DNA from: Paenibacillus silvae
GTDB taxonomy: Bacteria; Bacillota; Bacilli; Paenibacillales; Paenibacillaceae
Length of the DNA stretch: 64,000 nucleotides
Assembly: GCF_014639235.1 (NCBI RefSeq)
Contig: NZ_BMFU01000006.1
Span: forward strand, 243,217 to 307,216
Direction of reading: 5' to 3'
Shown here: in pieces, positions 8,207-15,603 of the stretch
Layout of the letters: every line of letters begins with the position of its first letter
Position numbering within the stretch: position 1 is the stretch's first letter
The notes under the pieces: model-generated
Told to the model about the DNA's origin: nothing
Database searches by the model: none
What the model saw: the letters and a program-made list of their open reading frames with translations, nothing else
Translations under genes and position numbers: made by a program

Positions 8207-8632
8207 ATGCATGATGAAGTCTCATCTGCCGTTCAGGAGATGATGAGCGGCCTGTGTCAGAACACCGCCGGTGATTTTTGCGGAATGGCCTGCGTGTCAG
8301 GGTCCATGCTGCGCTGGAAATATACGTTCGGGGCAACCAATGAACGTGTGAAACGTATGACGATGCGCCCTGGACAAGATCTGGTGGGCACGGCGCTCAG
8401 AACCGGGCGTACGGTGATGCTGGATGAGCGGTCCCGTGGTGAATTCACCCCGGATCGGTGCCCGCTTATGCTTGCTGAACGATTGGTATGTGCTATAGCC
8501 GTGCCTCTGTTCCGGGAAGGCCTCCTGCCCAGCGGTGTACTGCTTGTTGGAAGCAGAACGCCATGTACCTTTTCCCCCGAGATGGTTATGCAGACAGAGC
8601 AGGCTGCCAGACAAATGGAGCAGTATGTGTGA
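8207..8632 (+). CDS. GAF-domain protein, NreA-like
   Basis: A 141-residue single GAF-domain protein: GDFCGMACVSGSMLRWKYTFGATNE, RPGQDLVGTALRTGRTVMLDE and AIAVPLFREGLLPSGVLLVGSRTP are in GAF order. NreA of Staphylococcus, a nitrate-binding GAF protein of the same size, is encoded with kinase NreB and regulator NreC. Here a NarL-type regulator and a PAS kinase follow, so an NreA-like sensory role is likely. Gene order differs and a terminator-like hairpin intervenes. The ATG at 8207 has AAAAAGGA upstream; the GTG at 8198 would lie inside the ribosome site. The ligand is inferred by context only. Confidence 0.65.
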   Translation: MHDEVSSAVQEMMSGLCQNTAGDFCGMACVSGSMLRWKYTFGATNERVKRMTMRPGQDLVGTALRTGRTVMLDERSRGEFTPDRCPLMLAERLVCAIAVPLFREGLLPSGVLLVGSRTPCTFSPEMVMQTEQAARQMEQYV

Positions 8633-8782
8633 GCTCTAACATATAAGCTTCCTGTCCGACATAGAGACCACGGCTAAGATCAGGCCCCCCATTAATACCT
8701 CTATATCAACATTACATGAACCGTATTACACCATGACAGAACCTGTATTACCCGATGACATGACATGTATTACACATTACGC

Positions 8783-8826
8783 GGAGACTTTTCGGAGATT
8801 AACCTCTGAAGCGTCTCTTTTTTTTG
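8783..8826 (+). terminator. Terminator or attenuator before the regulator gene
   Basis: GGAGAC...TTCGGAG pairs with CTCTGAA..GTCTC, followed by eight or more T residues. It stands 45 bases before the GTG start of the response regulator, so it either ends the GAF gene transcript or attenuates read-through into the two-component genes. Confidence 0.6.
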
Positions 8827-8870
8827 GTATGATAGATGTAGATGAAGGAAGCGGACAGGGGGAAACAGTT

Positions 8871-9521
8871 GTGATTCGACTATTAGTTGTAGATGACCAT
8901 GTCGTGGTACGCTCCGGGCTGATTGCCCTGCTTGAAGGCAAGAACGATATACATATTGTTGGAGACGCCGCGGATGGTGACGAAGCCATTGCCAAAGCAC
9001 AGGAGCTGAATCCGGATGTTGTCCTGATGGATTTCAGCATGCCCCCGGGCAAGGATGGCTTGACCGCGACAGCCGAGTTAAAAAAATTAATGCCGGATAT
9101 CGCCATTCTTATTCTAACGATGCATGATGATGAGGAGTATCTGTTCCGTGCAATTCATGCAGGAGCTTCGGGATATATTCTCAAGAGTGCGCCCCACGAA
9201 GAATTGCTCGCTGCCATTCGTTCTGTAGCAGACGGAAGTGCCTACTTGTACCCGAGCGCGACCAAACGGCTGATGAGTGAGTACCTGGACAAAGCCAAAC
9301 AGGAAAACGCCGGGCCGTACGACACCCTTTCGGATCGGGAGAAAGAAATTTTAGCCTGGATTGCCAAGGGGTATGCCAACAAAGAAATTGCCGAGCATCT
9401 GGTGATTAGTGTCAAAACCGTTGAATCCCACAAGAGCAATCTAATGGAAAAGCTCGGCCTGCGCACAAGACCAGAGCTTGTGAAGTTTGCGATGAAAAAG
9501 GGGCTGTTAAATTTTGAATAA
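8871..9521 (+). CDS. NarL/LuxR-type response regulator (NreC-like)
   Basis: A 216-residue two-component regulator. The receiver domain (about 1-120) opens with IRLLVVDDHVVVRSGL, has the phosphoacceptor aspartate in DVVLMDFSMP and the conserved lysine in GYILKSAP. The C-terminal NarL/LuxR HTH (about 150-210) reads LSDREKEILAWIAKGYANKEIA and SVKTVESHKSNLMEKLGL. The GTG at 8871 follows CAGGGGGAAAC and begins exactly at the receiver domain, so upstream in-frame starts (8733, 8829) are rejected. It overlaps the kinase gene by 8 bases, indicating translational coupling. Confidence 0.85.
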   Translation: MIRLLVVDDHVVVRSGLIALLEGKNDIHIVGDAADGDEAIAKAQELNPDVVLMDFSMPPGKDGLTATAELKKLMPDIAILILTMHDDEEYLFRAIHAGASGYILKSAPHEELLAAIRSVADGSAYLYPSATKRLMSEYLDKAKQENAGPYDTLSDREKEILAWIAKGYANKEIAEHLVISVKTVESHKSNLMEKLGLRTRPELVKFAMKKGLLNFE

Positions 9522-10629
9522 ACCGCGCAAAAACAGACTCAGCGGACTGGCCGACCAGCCGGTGAGGCTGCTGCTTGGCGAAATTGACGAGCACATCTCC
9601 GATAATGAATTTCGCAGTAAATTAAAAGGTTCGCTGCATCAGCTGAGTGACCTGAAATTTGCACTGGATGAGTCCTCCATCGTCGCGCTGACCGACCGTA
9701 AAGGTAAAATCCAGTATGTAAATGATAAATTTTGCGAGATTTCACAGTATACCCGCGAGGAATTGATTGGTCAGGATCACCGCATTATTAACTCGGGGTA
9801 TCACGGCAAAACCTTCATGAAAACACTATGGGATACCATCTCTTCGGGCAAGGTCTGGCATGGCGAGATTCGAAACAAGGCGAGAGATGGCAGCTTCTAC
9901 TGGGTAAACACGACGATTGTGCCTTTCATTGATAATGATGGCGAGCCTTATCAGTATCTGGCTGTGCGCAGTGAGGTCACCAAGCTGAAACAGGTCGAGG
10001 CCGAGCTGCAGCAGATGATGTCTCAGGTCATGAACATTCAGGAAGAAGAACGCCGCCGCATCTCACGGGAGCTTCACGACGGGATCGGGCAAAGCCTGTT
10101 CTCCCTTGTCATTCAGATGGATCGTCTGCTGGCCGATCAGGCCAATTCAGGGGTGGAGGCATTAAGACAGCAGGTCACGCGCATTATGGAGGATGTGCGC
10201 GGCATGGCTTGGGAGCTGCGACCATCTGTACTCGATGATCTGGGCGTTGTTCCTGCTATCCGAACCTATATTGAGAACTATACCCGACATTACGGTATTG
10301 AGGTTGAGCTTGAATGCAGCTTGCGCAAACGTCTGGACATGAACAAGGAAATTGCCATCTACCGTATTATTCAGGAAGCGTTAACGAACATAGCCAAGTA
10401 CGCTGATGTATCGGAAGCACGTGTCACCGTTGAGGATACAGAAGACCTTACTCTCGTTATTATTGAAGATCAAGGTGCCGGATTCAATGAGGACTCGGCA
10501 GGCCATGGTGTTGGGTTGTTCAGTATGGAGGAACGTGCACGCGGAGCAGGCGGAACGTTACGCATTACTTCTGAACCCGGTGAAGGCACAACGGTAACAC
10601 TTTTACTGCCTAAAACAGTGCGTGCATAG
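9514..10629 (+). CDS. PAS-domain sensor histidine kinase (NarX/NreB class)
   Basis: A 371-residue soluble kinase. An N-terminal helical part is followed by a PAS domain at about 52-157 (IVALTDRKGKIQYVNDKF, EELIGQDHRIINSGYHGKTF), then HisKA_3 with the phosphoacceptor H188 (SRELHDGIGQ) and a HATPase (IIQEALTNIAKYA, IEDQGAGFNED, GVGLFSMEERA). No membrane segment is present, so it senses a cytoplasmic signal. Staphylococcal NreB binds an Fe-S cluster through four PAS cysteines; here only C74 is seen, so the ligand must differ. The PAS resembles Aer/heme or FAD types but is not assignable. TTG start at 9514, with AAAAGGGGC upstream. Confidence 0.8.
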   Translation: MNKPRKNRLSGLADQPVRLLLGEIDEHISDNEFRSKLKGSLHQLSDLKFALDESSIVALTDRKGKIQYVNDKFCEISQYTREELIGQDHRIINSGYHGKTFMKTLWDTISSGKVWHGEIRNKARDGSFYWVNTTIVPFIDNDGEPYQYLAVRSEVTKLKQVEAELQQMMSQVMNIQEEERRRISRELHDGIGQSLFSLVIQMDRLLADQANSGVEALRQQVTRIMEDVRGMAWELRPSVLDDLGVVPAIRTYIENYTRHYGIEVELECSLRKRLDMNKEIAIYRIIQEALTNIAKYADVSEARVTVEDTEDLTLVIIEDQGAGFNEDSAGHGVGLFSMEERARGAGGTLRITSEPGEGTTVTLLLPKTVRA

Positions 10630-10708
10630 GGCTTACAAAATCTTGGGCTTCTTTATGCAAATCTGCAACTGTAAGCGCAAACGTTACGGGCTCAGCTTAT
10701 AGACATAA

Positions 10709-10740
10709 GGCGATGGGTTAACCATCGCCTCTGTTTCTTT
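10709..10740. terminator. Bidirectional terminator
   Basis: GGCGATGG-GTTAA-CCATCGCC followed by TCTGTTTCTTT. It lies between the converging kinase gene and the first Cu_amine_oxidN-like gene. The tail resembles the terminator at 12940 after the paralogous gene. Confidence 0.8.
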
Positions 10741-10772
10741 ACATCTTCTTTTCATCGAATTAAGGGATGCAT

Positions 10773-11480
10773 CTAGTTTGACTCTTCTAGCGTGAAACCA
10801 GGAAAAACACGTTGAACACTTACTGGAACAGATTTCACAACTTCCCGTTTGGTAACTACATACTCCATCTTTCCTCCAGTCGAGACGGTTGTTCCATTAT
10901 CCACGTATGGAGCCAGTTTGACAGTTAGATCCCAATACTCAACTCTTAGTTCATCTCCTCCTGCTTGAATACCTACTCTAACTAAATACTCCGGAGTCTG
11001 ACCATTTTTTTTAAGAGTTTTCATATCCAGAATCCTGGTGGATAACATCGTTGGCCCCATAGAGAAGTGATCTTGCTTCAAACGATCCATATCCATATTG
11101 AGCGTCGATTTCTCTAGAAGATCTTCAATGCCCGTATCCATTCCAGCCATGAAAACTTGGATTGTATTATTTATACCAGCTATTCCAAAAGGACCGACGT
11201 CTTTCATGTTTTCATCCCACACATTTTCGTAAAGGATACCTGCTGTATGAATTGAAACCGTTTGAGTTTTATCATTCCATGAAACAGATGTACCCAGCTC
11301 TTTCGACACAGAACTGAGCGGCACCATGACACGGTTGTTCACCATTTTCGGAGCTACATCCGTTTGCAACTGGGTTCCGTTCACATCCAATTTGATCATT
11401 CCTGCTGCATATGCTGAACACAGCACATATGACATTACAGCAACCGTAGTTAAAACGGATAATATAATCTTTTTCTTCAT
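10773..11480 (-). CDS. Secreted Cu_amine_oxidN-like domain protein, copy 1
   Basis: A 235-residue exported protein. Residues 1-26 form a signal peptide (lysine start, hydrophobic core, AYA-AG). Residues about 30-78 match the copper amine oxidase N-terminal-like domain (PF07833): LDVNGTQLQTDVAPKMVNN, RVMVPLSSVSKELGTSVSW, KTQTVSI. This domain is common in Paenibacillus wall-associated proteins and does not imply oxidase activity. The rest is unfamiliar and ends in an acidic tail. The paralog at 12989 is nearly identical and shares its upstream motif and terminator. ATG with AGGAGAGGG upstream. Confidence 0.75.
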   Translation of the reverse strand: MKKKIILSVLTTVAVMSYVLCSAYAAGMIKLDVNGTQLQTDVAPKMVNNRVMVPLSSVSKELGTSVSWNDKTQTVSIHTAGILYENVWDENMKDVGPFGIAGINNTIQVFMAGMDTGIEDLLEKSTLNMDMDRLKQDHFSMGPTMLSTRILDMKTLKKNGQTPEYLVRVGIQAGGDELRVEYWDLTVKLAPYVDNGTTVSTGGKMEYVVTKREVVKSVPVSVQRVFPGFTLEESN

Positions 11481-11525
11481 ATCATTTTCCCTCTCCTATT
11501 CAACAATAAAAACACGTAACAATTG

Positions 11526-11543
11526 AATAAGTTACACCTTTAA
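11526..11543 (-). promoter_or_regulatory. Shared promoter motif, copy 1
   Basis: On the minus strand TTAAAGGTGTAACTTATT ends 46 bases before the start codon of copy 1. The identical 18 bases precede copy 2 by 47 bases, while the surrounding sequence diverges. A related GTTAAAAGTTGTAAAA lies 49 bases before the YvrJ-like gene. Probably a promoter element read by a dedicated sigma factor. Confidence 0.55.
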
Positions 11544-11831
11544 GCTATTTATTCTGCATACATGTGAAAAAATCTCTGTTTGCCAAGGCAAACCTTCGCC
11601 TATATTCCTCAACAAAATGCTATACCAAAAAAATTTAAAAAATAGTGTCATTGAGGTTGTAATGTTTCTTGAATAATTACCTACATAGTGAAGAAGGAAA
11701 ATTATTCTCACAAAATGAATAACTTCTAATCATAGCAGCTGCACCAGTGAGGGATACACTGGACAGTTCTATCCCATGGAATGACGGAGTTATACCACTG
11801 TGAAACTACATGATATAAAGGGGATATTTCT

Positions 11832-12929
11832 ATGGCTTGTAATCAAAATTCAAAAACTAAAGTGTCATTTGTAACACCAGCGACTGCACCAAGTCAATTG
11901 GTTGGAACTAAAGCCAAAACCGATACTCGATTTGTAATCTCGGACAACCATGAGACAATTGATGAAACGACAATATTCACAAATGGTTATTGTACACTTT
12001 GGTCAGATACTGCTTCCGGTAAAACTTCTGTTAAATACCGTATGTTCGTATGGCACCTGAATAACAGAGGGGCCAGCATGAAGTATGGCATCACCATCGG
12101 TAACAATAACACTTCTGCTTACTCCATCCATAATGTAAAGAGTACAATTGCGCCTATTACATCATTCGTTGAACAAGGCAGATGTACTGCTGCGGCTTTA
12201 GTCGGCGATACAATGGATACAATCACACCGACAGATAGCTCAATTCCTGCAGGTAAACTTGGAGTAGTTAAAGAATGGACCGTACCTAACGGACAACTAA
12301 TTGGTGGTCTGATAGAATTTACGGTCACCAATACAGCATCTACAGCAATGTCATACCGATTGCGTTCGGTTGCTGCTGCAAGTGCAACAGCAGATCTGAG
12401 ACTTAATCAGACTCCTGTCATTTCCTTTTTTACAGGGAAAGATGGTTCTATCCATCCTCGTGGATCATGGGACTTTGCGGAAATTGCAAGTAGTGTAAAT
12501 TATTCTGCGGGAAGTGGATGGAAATATTATAATATGAGTAACGGACAAAGTGATAACTTGATGACCAAAGCAGCATCTTACGACAACGGGAATGCAGCAG
12601 ATAGTAACAAAGGTCACTATGGTGTTAAATATACACTGACGGTTAATCTCACGAATCCAACTTCAGCTGAAAAAACCATTAGCATTTACATGGGCTCCCG
12701 GGTAAAACCATACGGCGGGGCTGTCAAATGGAGCGGAGATAACGTAACCTACAAAGTTCCTAATCTTGCAAGTCCCCCCACTCTGGTTTCAGGTACTACT
12801 CAATATCAGGAGGGGATTCTGGTAGCTGAGGTGAAATTATCGGCAGGACAAAGCATCACACGGACCATTACTGCAGCGTCTGCGGGAGGATTATCCACTC
12901 CAGCTGTGGTTGCATTCCAAACCAAATAA
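11832..12929 (+). CDS. Unknown 365-aa protein between duplicated genes
   Basis: I do not recognise this family. The protein has no signal peptide (MACNQNSKTKVSFVTPATAP) and is rich in Thr, Ser, Asn and Val, with many predicted beta strands (SVKYRMFVWHLNNRGASMKY, YGVKYTLTVNLTNP, VAEVKLSAGQSITRTI). Two halves of similar texture (about 40-195 and 200-360) suggest tandem beta-sandwich domains. Codon use is AT-rich like the flanking duplicated genes and unlike the rest of the window. ATG with AAAGGGG upstream, 170 bases downstream of a GAGGTTGTAATG sequence that weakly resembles the shared motif. Possibly a surface or spore-associated structural protein, by inference only. Confidence 0.65.
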   Translation: MACNQNSKTKVSFVTPATAPSQLVGTKAKTDTRFVISDNHETIDETTIFTNGYCTLWSDTASGKTSVKYRMFVWHLNNRGASMKYGITIGNNNTSAYSIHNVKSTIAPITSFVEQGRCTAAALVGDTMDTITPTDSSIPAGKLGVVKEWTVPNGQLIGGLIEFTVTNTASTAMSYRLRSVAAASATADLRLNQTPVISFFTGKDGSIHPRGSWDFAEIASSVNYSAGSGWKYYNMSNGQSDNLMTKAASYDNGNAADSNKGHYGVKYTLTVNLTNPTSAEKTISIYMGSRVKPYGGAVKWSGDNVTYKVPNLASPPTLVSGTTQYQEGILVAEVKLSAGQSITRTITAASAGGLSTPAVVAFQTK

Positions 12930-12939
12930 TGTAACTCAA

Positions 12940-12982
12940 AGAAACAGGGGCGCTATCTGAACCAGCGCCTCTGTTTCTTTGT
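12940..12982. terminator. Bidirectional terminator
   Basis: AAACAGGGGCGCT pairs with AGCGCCTCTGTTT, with A-rich and T-rich flanks. It separates the converging 365-residue protein gene and copy 2, and its right arm resembles the terminator after copy 1. Confidence 0.8.
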
Positions 12983-12988
12983 TGTTCA

Positions 12989-13696
12989 CTATTTAGACTC
13001 TTCTAGCGTGAAACCAGGAAAAACACGTTGAACACTTACTGGAACAGTTTTCACAACTTCCCGTTTGGTGACTACGTAATCCATTTTTTCACCAGTTGAG
13101 ATGGTTTTTCCATCGTCAACTCTTGGGGCCAGTGTGACAGTTAGATCCCAATATTCTACTTTCAGTTCATCTCCACCTGCCTGAATGCCTACTCTAACTA
13201 AATACTCTGGTATCTGGTTATTTTTTTTAAGAGTTTTCATATCCAAAATCTTGGTGGATAACATCGTTGGTCCCATAGAGAAGTGCTCCTGCTTCAAACG
13301 ATCTAGATCCATATTGAGTGTTGATTCCTTTAAGAGATCTTCAATGCCCGTATCCATTCCAGCCATGAAAACTTGCACTGTATTATTAATACCTGCTAAT
13401 CGAAATGCTCCAATATCCTTCATGTCTTCATCCCACACATTTTCGTAAGGGATACCTGTGGTATGAATAGAAACAGTCTGCGTTTTATCGTTCCATGAGA
13501 CCGATGCACCCAGCGCTTTCGACACAAAACTGATCGGAACCATGACACGGTTGTTCACCATTTTCGGAGCTACATCCGTTTGCAACTGGGTTCCGTTCAC
13601 ATTCAATTTAATCATTCCTGCTGCGTATGCTGAACCTAGCACTCCTGACATCACCGCAACAGTAGTTAATACTGAAAAAACAATCTTTTTTTTCAT
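12989..13696 (-). CDS. Secreted Cu_amine_oxidN-like domain protein, copy 2
   Basis: A 235-residue paralog of the protein at 10773, differing by scattered substitutions (for example SGVLGSAYA for SYVLCSAYA, SFVSKALGASVSW for SSVSKELGTSVSW) with no gaps seen. Signal peptide at 1-26 and the PF07833-like domain at about 30-78 are intact. The ATG at 13696 follows GGGAGGG at a slightly long spacing; an extension to 13723 has no ribosome site. The conserved upstream motif sits 47 bases before the start. The duplication therefore covers promoter, gene and terminator, and encloses the 365-residue protein gene. Confidence 0.75.
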   Translation of the reverse strand: MKKKIVFSVLTTVAVMSGVLGSAYAAGMIKLNVNGTQLQTDVAPKMVNNRVMVPISFVSKALGASVSWNDKTQTVSIHTTGIPYENVWDEDMKDIGAFRLAGINNTVQVFMAGMDTGIEDLLKESTLNMDLDRLKQEHFSMGPTMLSTKILDMKTLKKNNQIPEYLVRVGIQAGGDELKVEYWDLTVTLAPRVDDGKTISTGEKMDYVVTKREVVKTVPVSVQRVFPGFTLEESK

Positions 13697-13742
13697 ATGT
13701 TTGAAATCCCTCCCATTCATCATTATAAACGCTAAATACCCA

Positions 13743-13760
13743 AATAAGTTACACCTTTAA
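13743..13760 (-). promoter_or_regulatory. Shared promoter motif, copy 2
   Basis: Minus-strand TTAAAGGTGTAACTTATT, identical to 11526-11543 and at the same distance from its gene. Upstream (13761-13990) I see only AT-rich sequence and no gene. Confidence 0.55.
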
Positions 13761-13990
13761 CTTTTTATTTTTTGCTTTATGCTATGAAGCAGAAGAGAGA
13801 AGACAATAAAACCAATCCAAACAAAAATAATCTCCACCATATGGGGAGATTTATGAATGTGTCTAATGTATAAAAAGTAGAAATGCAAGACTAGAGAGGC
13901 TACTTTTGTCACTAAAAAAGAAAACATTATGAATAATAACTATACCTATGTAAAACAATTTAAACCGACCATACCCTCCCTTCACTCACC

Positions 13991-14221
13991 CTATAACTTA
14001 CTATCTGCTGCATGGCTAATTAACATTTCTAACAAACCTAGTCGTAAAGATTGCATAACGTCCTCTTTTGGCATGCGTATATATTTAGCCATTTGCTCCA
14101 TCTCTTCTTCAAAAAGACCCAGTATAGCTATAAAAGATGAATCGTCCCCATTTCTAAATTGTTCTACAAGATTCATGAACTCAATTTCTTCGATAGAATT
14201 TTTAATGTTTTTCTTTTCCAT
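13991..14221 (-). CDS. Sigma-70 region 2-like protein (RsoA-like)
   Basis: A 76-residue protein whose core (FMNLVEQFRNGDDSSFIAIL, then KYIRMPKEDVMQSLRLGLLEML) looks like sigma-70 region 2 alone, including the D-x-x-Q-x-x-R-L helix seen in ECF-type region 2. In B. subtilis, RsoA (79 residues) supplies region 2 in trans to SigO. Here the gene lies directly downstream of a region 4-like gene, with a 49-base overlap. AAGGAG sits seven bases before the ATG, inside the upstream frame, so translation is coupled. Together the two would form a split sigma factor. Phage regulators of similar design are the main alternative. Confidence 0.65.
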   Translation of the reverse strand: MEKKNIKNSIEEIEFMNLVEQFRNGDDSSFIAILGLFEEEMEQMAKYIRMPKEDVMQSLRLGLLEMLISHAADSKL

Positions 14222-14505
14222 TTATTTACTCCTTGTTGAGAAATTTGTAGGTCTGCTGAAATCTCTTTTTCTGACTTACCAGAAAGATAGACATCATGAA
14301 TGATTCTCTTCCCTACATCTGATGGAATAAGTGAGCATATCTCTTCGACATACATTCTGGATACTGCATCGTCCTCAAATGAATTAATGGTGCTTGAATC
14401 ATAAACCATTCCAAATTCTCTATTTCTAGTCACTTTTGATCTGTACTGCATTCTCCAGGCCATTTTCTGAAGTTCAGATCTACATCTTTCTTTCGTTATC
14501 TCCAA
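14173..14505 (-). CDS. Sigma-70 region 4-like protein (SigO-like)
   Basis: A protein of about 110 residues with a C-terminal sigma region 4 helix-turn-helix (SLIPSDVGKRIIHDVYLSGK, SEKEISADLQISQQGVNKWK). The middle part (MVYDSSTINSFEDDAVSRMY) is acidic. It lacks region 2, which the next gene supplies. B. subtilis SigO is longer (about 199 residues), so this is a compact version or an ArpU/Xpf-like regulator. Start choice: an extended Shine-Dalgarno GAGGTGATG lies eight bases before a TTG at 14505, and the ATG at 14511 and GTG at 14514 fall within that sequence. It is divergent from a YvrJ-like gene, as expected for a SigO-type locus. Confidence 0.65.
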   Translation of the reverse strand: MEITKERCRSELQKMAWRMQYRSKVTRNREFGMVYDSSTINSFEDDAVSRMYVEEICSLIPSDVGKRIIHDVYLSGKSEKEISADLQISQQGVNKWKRKTLKILSKKLSS

Positions 14506-14617
14506 AGACATCACCTCACTATATAGGTAAAAAGAAGAGCACTTCTACTACCAAAAAAACAAAAAACAGGAACATTTGTTCTTATATAATTATATGAAAA
14601 ACTCCGTTTTTCTTCCA

Positions 14618-14633
14618 GTTAAAAGTTGTAAAA
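14618..14633 (+). promoter_or_regulatory. Candidate split-sigma promoter motif
   Basis: GTTAAAAGTTGTAAAA lies 49 bases before the YvrJ-like start. It resembles GTTAAAGGTGTAAC of the two secreted-protein genes (one base inserted, two changed) at the same distance from the start codon. Confidence 0.4.
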
Positions 14634-14681
14634 TCCCCGTGTTTTTTTCCTATATTTATGAGAAGAGAGGAGGAATTACAT

Positions 14682-14852
14682 ATGGATATCGATACATTTA
14701 TTCAACTCATCCCCAATTTTGGATTTCCAATTGTCATTACTTTTATGTTGCTAAAATATCTTATGGACAGTATCAAAGAGAAGTTTGATATCTTAGATCG
14801 AACATTAAAGGAATTGATTGATTTAATTAAAGATTTAAAAACAGATCCTTAA
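14682..14852 (+). CDS. YvrJ-like small membrane protein
   Basis: A 56-residue protein with one transmembrane segment (about 6-24) introduced by NFGFPIVITFMLLKYL, the hallmark of the YvrJ family, followed by an amphipathic coiled-coil tail (KEKFDILDRTLKELIDLIKD). In B. subtilis yvrJ belongs to the SigO/RsoA regulon, and here it is divergent from the sigma pair. BhlA/UviB-type holin-like peptides have the same layout and sit beside UviA-type sigma factors, so a holin-like role is the alternative. The ATG at 14682 follows AGAGAGGAGG; the start at 14658 lacks a ribosome site. Confidence 0.7.
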   Translation: MDIDTFIQLIPNFGFPIVITFMLLKYLMDSIKEKFDILDRTLKELIDLIKDLKTDP

Positions 14853-15096
14853 TTAAAAATCATGTCCAAACAACCGGTTCTAACTGTACTTATTGCGAAA
14901 AGCTGTTTGTAAAATGGAATCACCTAAAATCCTGAATTCGCAGTAACAAGCACACTCACGACAAAATGAAGGGAATATATCGTGCATCTTCAACAATTTC
15001 AATAAAATTGGTTGACTACGATTACGTTTCGTCATTACACTATGAATGCTGCAATGCTATTGCATACAGGAAAATATAAAAGGTGGTTCCATAAAT

Positions 15097-15591
15097 ATGT
15101 CACAACGACGTTCCTCCAAAGGCGGAGAAATTCCGCAGATGTATAATCTGGACGAGATGGATCGTAAAATCATCGCCGCCCTGCATGAGAATAGCCGAAT
15201 CTCCTACACCGACCTCGGTACACAGATCGGTCTATCCCGCGTCGCAGTACAGGCACGTATCAATGCATTGTCGGAAAAAGGCATCATTGAACGCTTCACT
15301 GTTGTCATCAATCCTGGCAAAGTCGGACTTCAGGTGTCTGCCTTCTTTAATGTGGATGTAGAGCCGCGCTTTCTGGACGAGGTTGCGGAGATGCTGGATG
15401 AAGAGCCGGCCGTCACCAGCCTCTATCATATGACAGGCCCAAGCACTCTGCATATGCACGGTATTTTCGCAAATATGGAAGAGATGGAGCAGTTCCTGCT
15501 GGAGAAGCTCTATCAGATGCCCGGCATCGTCAAAGTTGAATCACAGCTGCTCTTGAAACGGTACAAAAGCCGAATGGGCATGAGACTCTAG
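15097..15591 (+). CDS. ywrC: Lrp/AsnC family regulator of the chromate transporter operon
   Basis: A 164-residue Lrp/AsnC regulator. The N-terminal HTH (about 12-70) reads NLDEMDRKIIAALHENSRIS and IGLSRVAVQARINALSEKGI; the C-terminal RAM/ligand domain follows (VSAFFNVDVEPR, VTSLYHMTGPSTLHMHGIFA). It is followed after 12 bases by two CHR genes. B. subtilis has the same trio (ywrC, ywrB, ywrA), in which YwrC represses chr3N-chr3C and responds to chromate. The ATG at 15097 has AAAGGTGG upstream, so the longer reading from 15046 is dropped. The symbol rests on synteny and family. Confidence 0.8.
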   Translation: MSQRRSSKGGEIPQMYNLDEMDRKIIAALHENSRISYTDLGTQIGLSRVAVQARINALSEKGIIERFTVVINPGKVGLQVSAFFNVDVEPRFLDEVAEMLDEEPAVTSLYHMTGPSTLHMHGIFANMEEMEQFLLEKLYQMPGIVKVESQLLLKRYKSRMGMRL

Positions 15592-15603
15592 GAGGATATC
15601 AGC

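Noticed and set aside
11651..11665. GAGGTTGTAATG as a promoter motif for the 365-residue protein
   Set aside because: It lies 170 bases from the start codon rather than 46-50 and matches only part of the shared motif.
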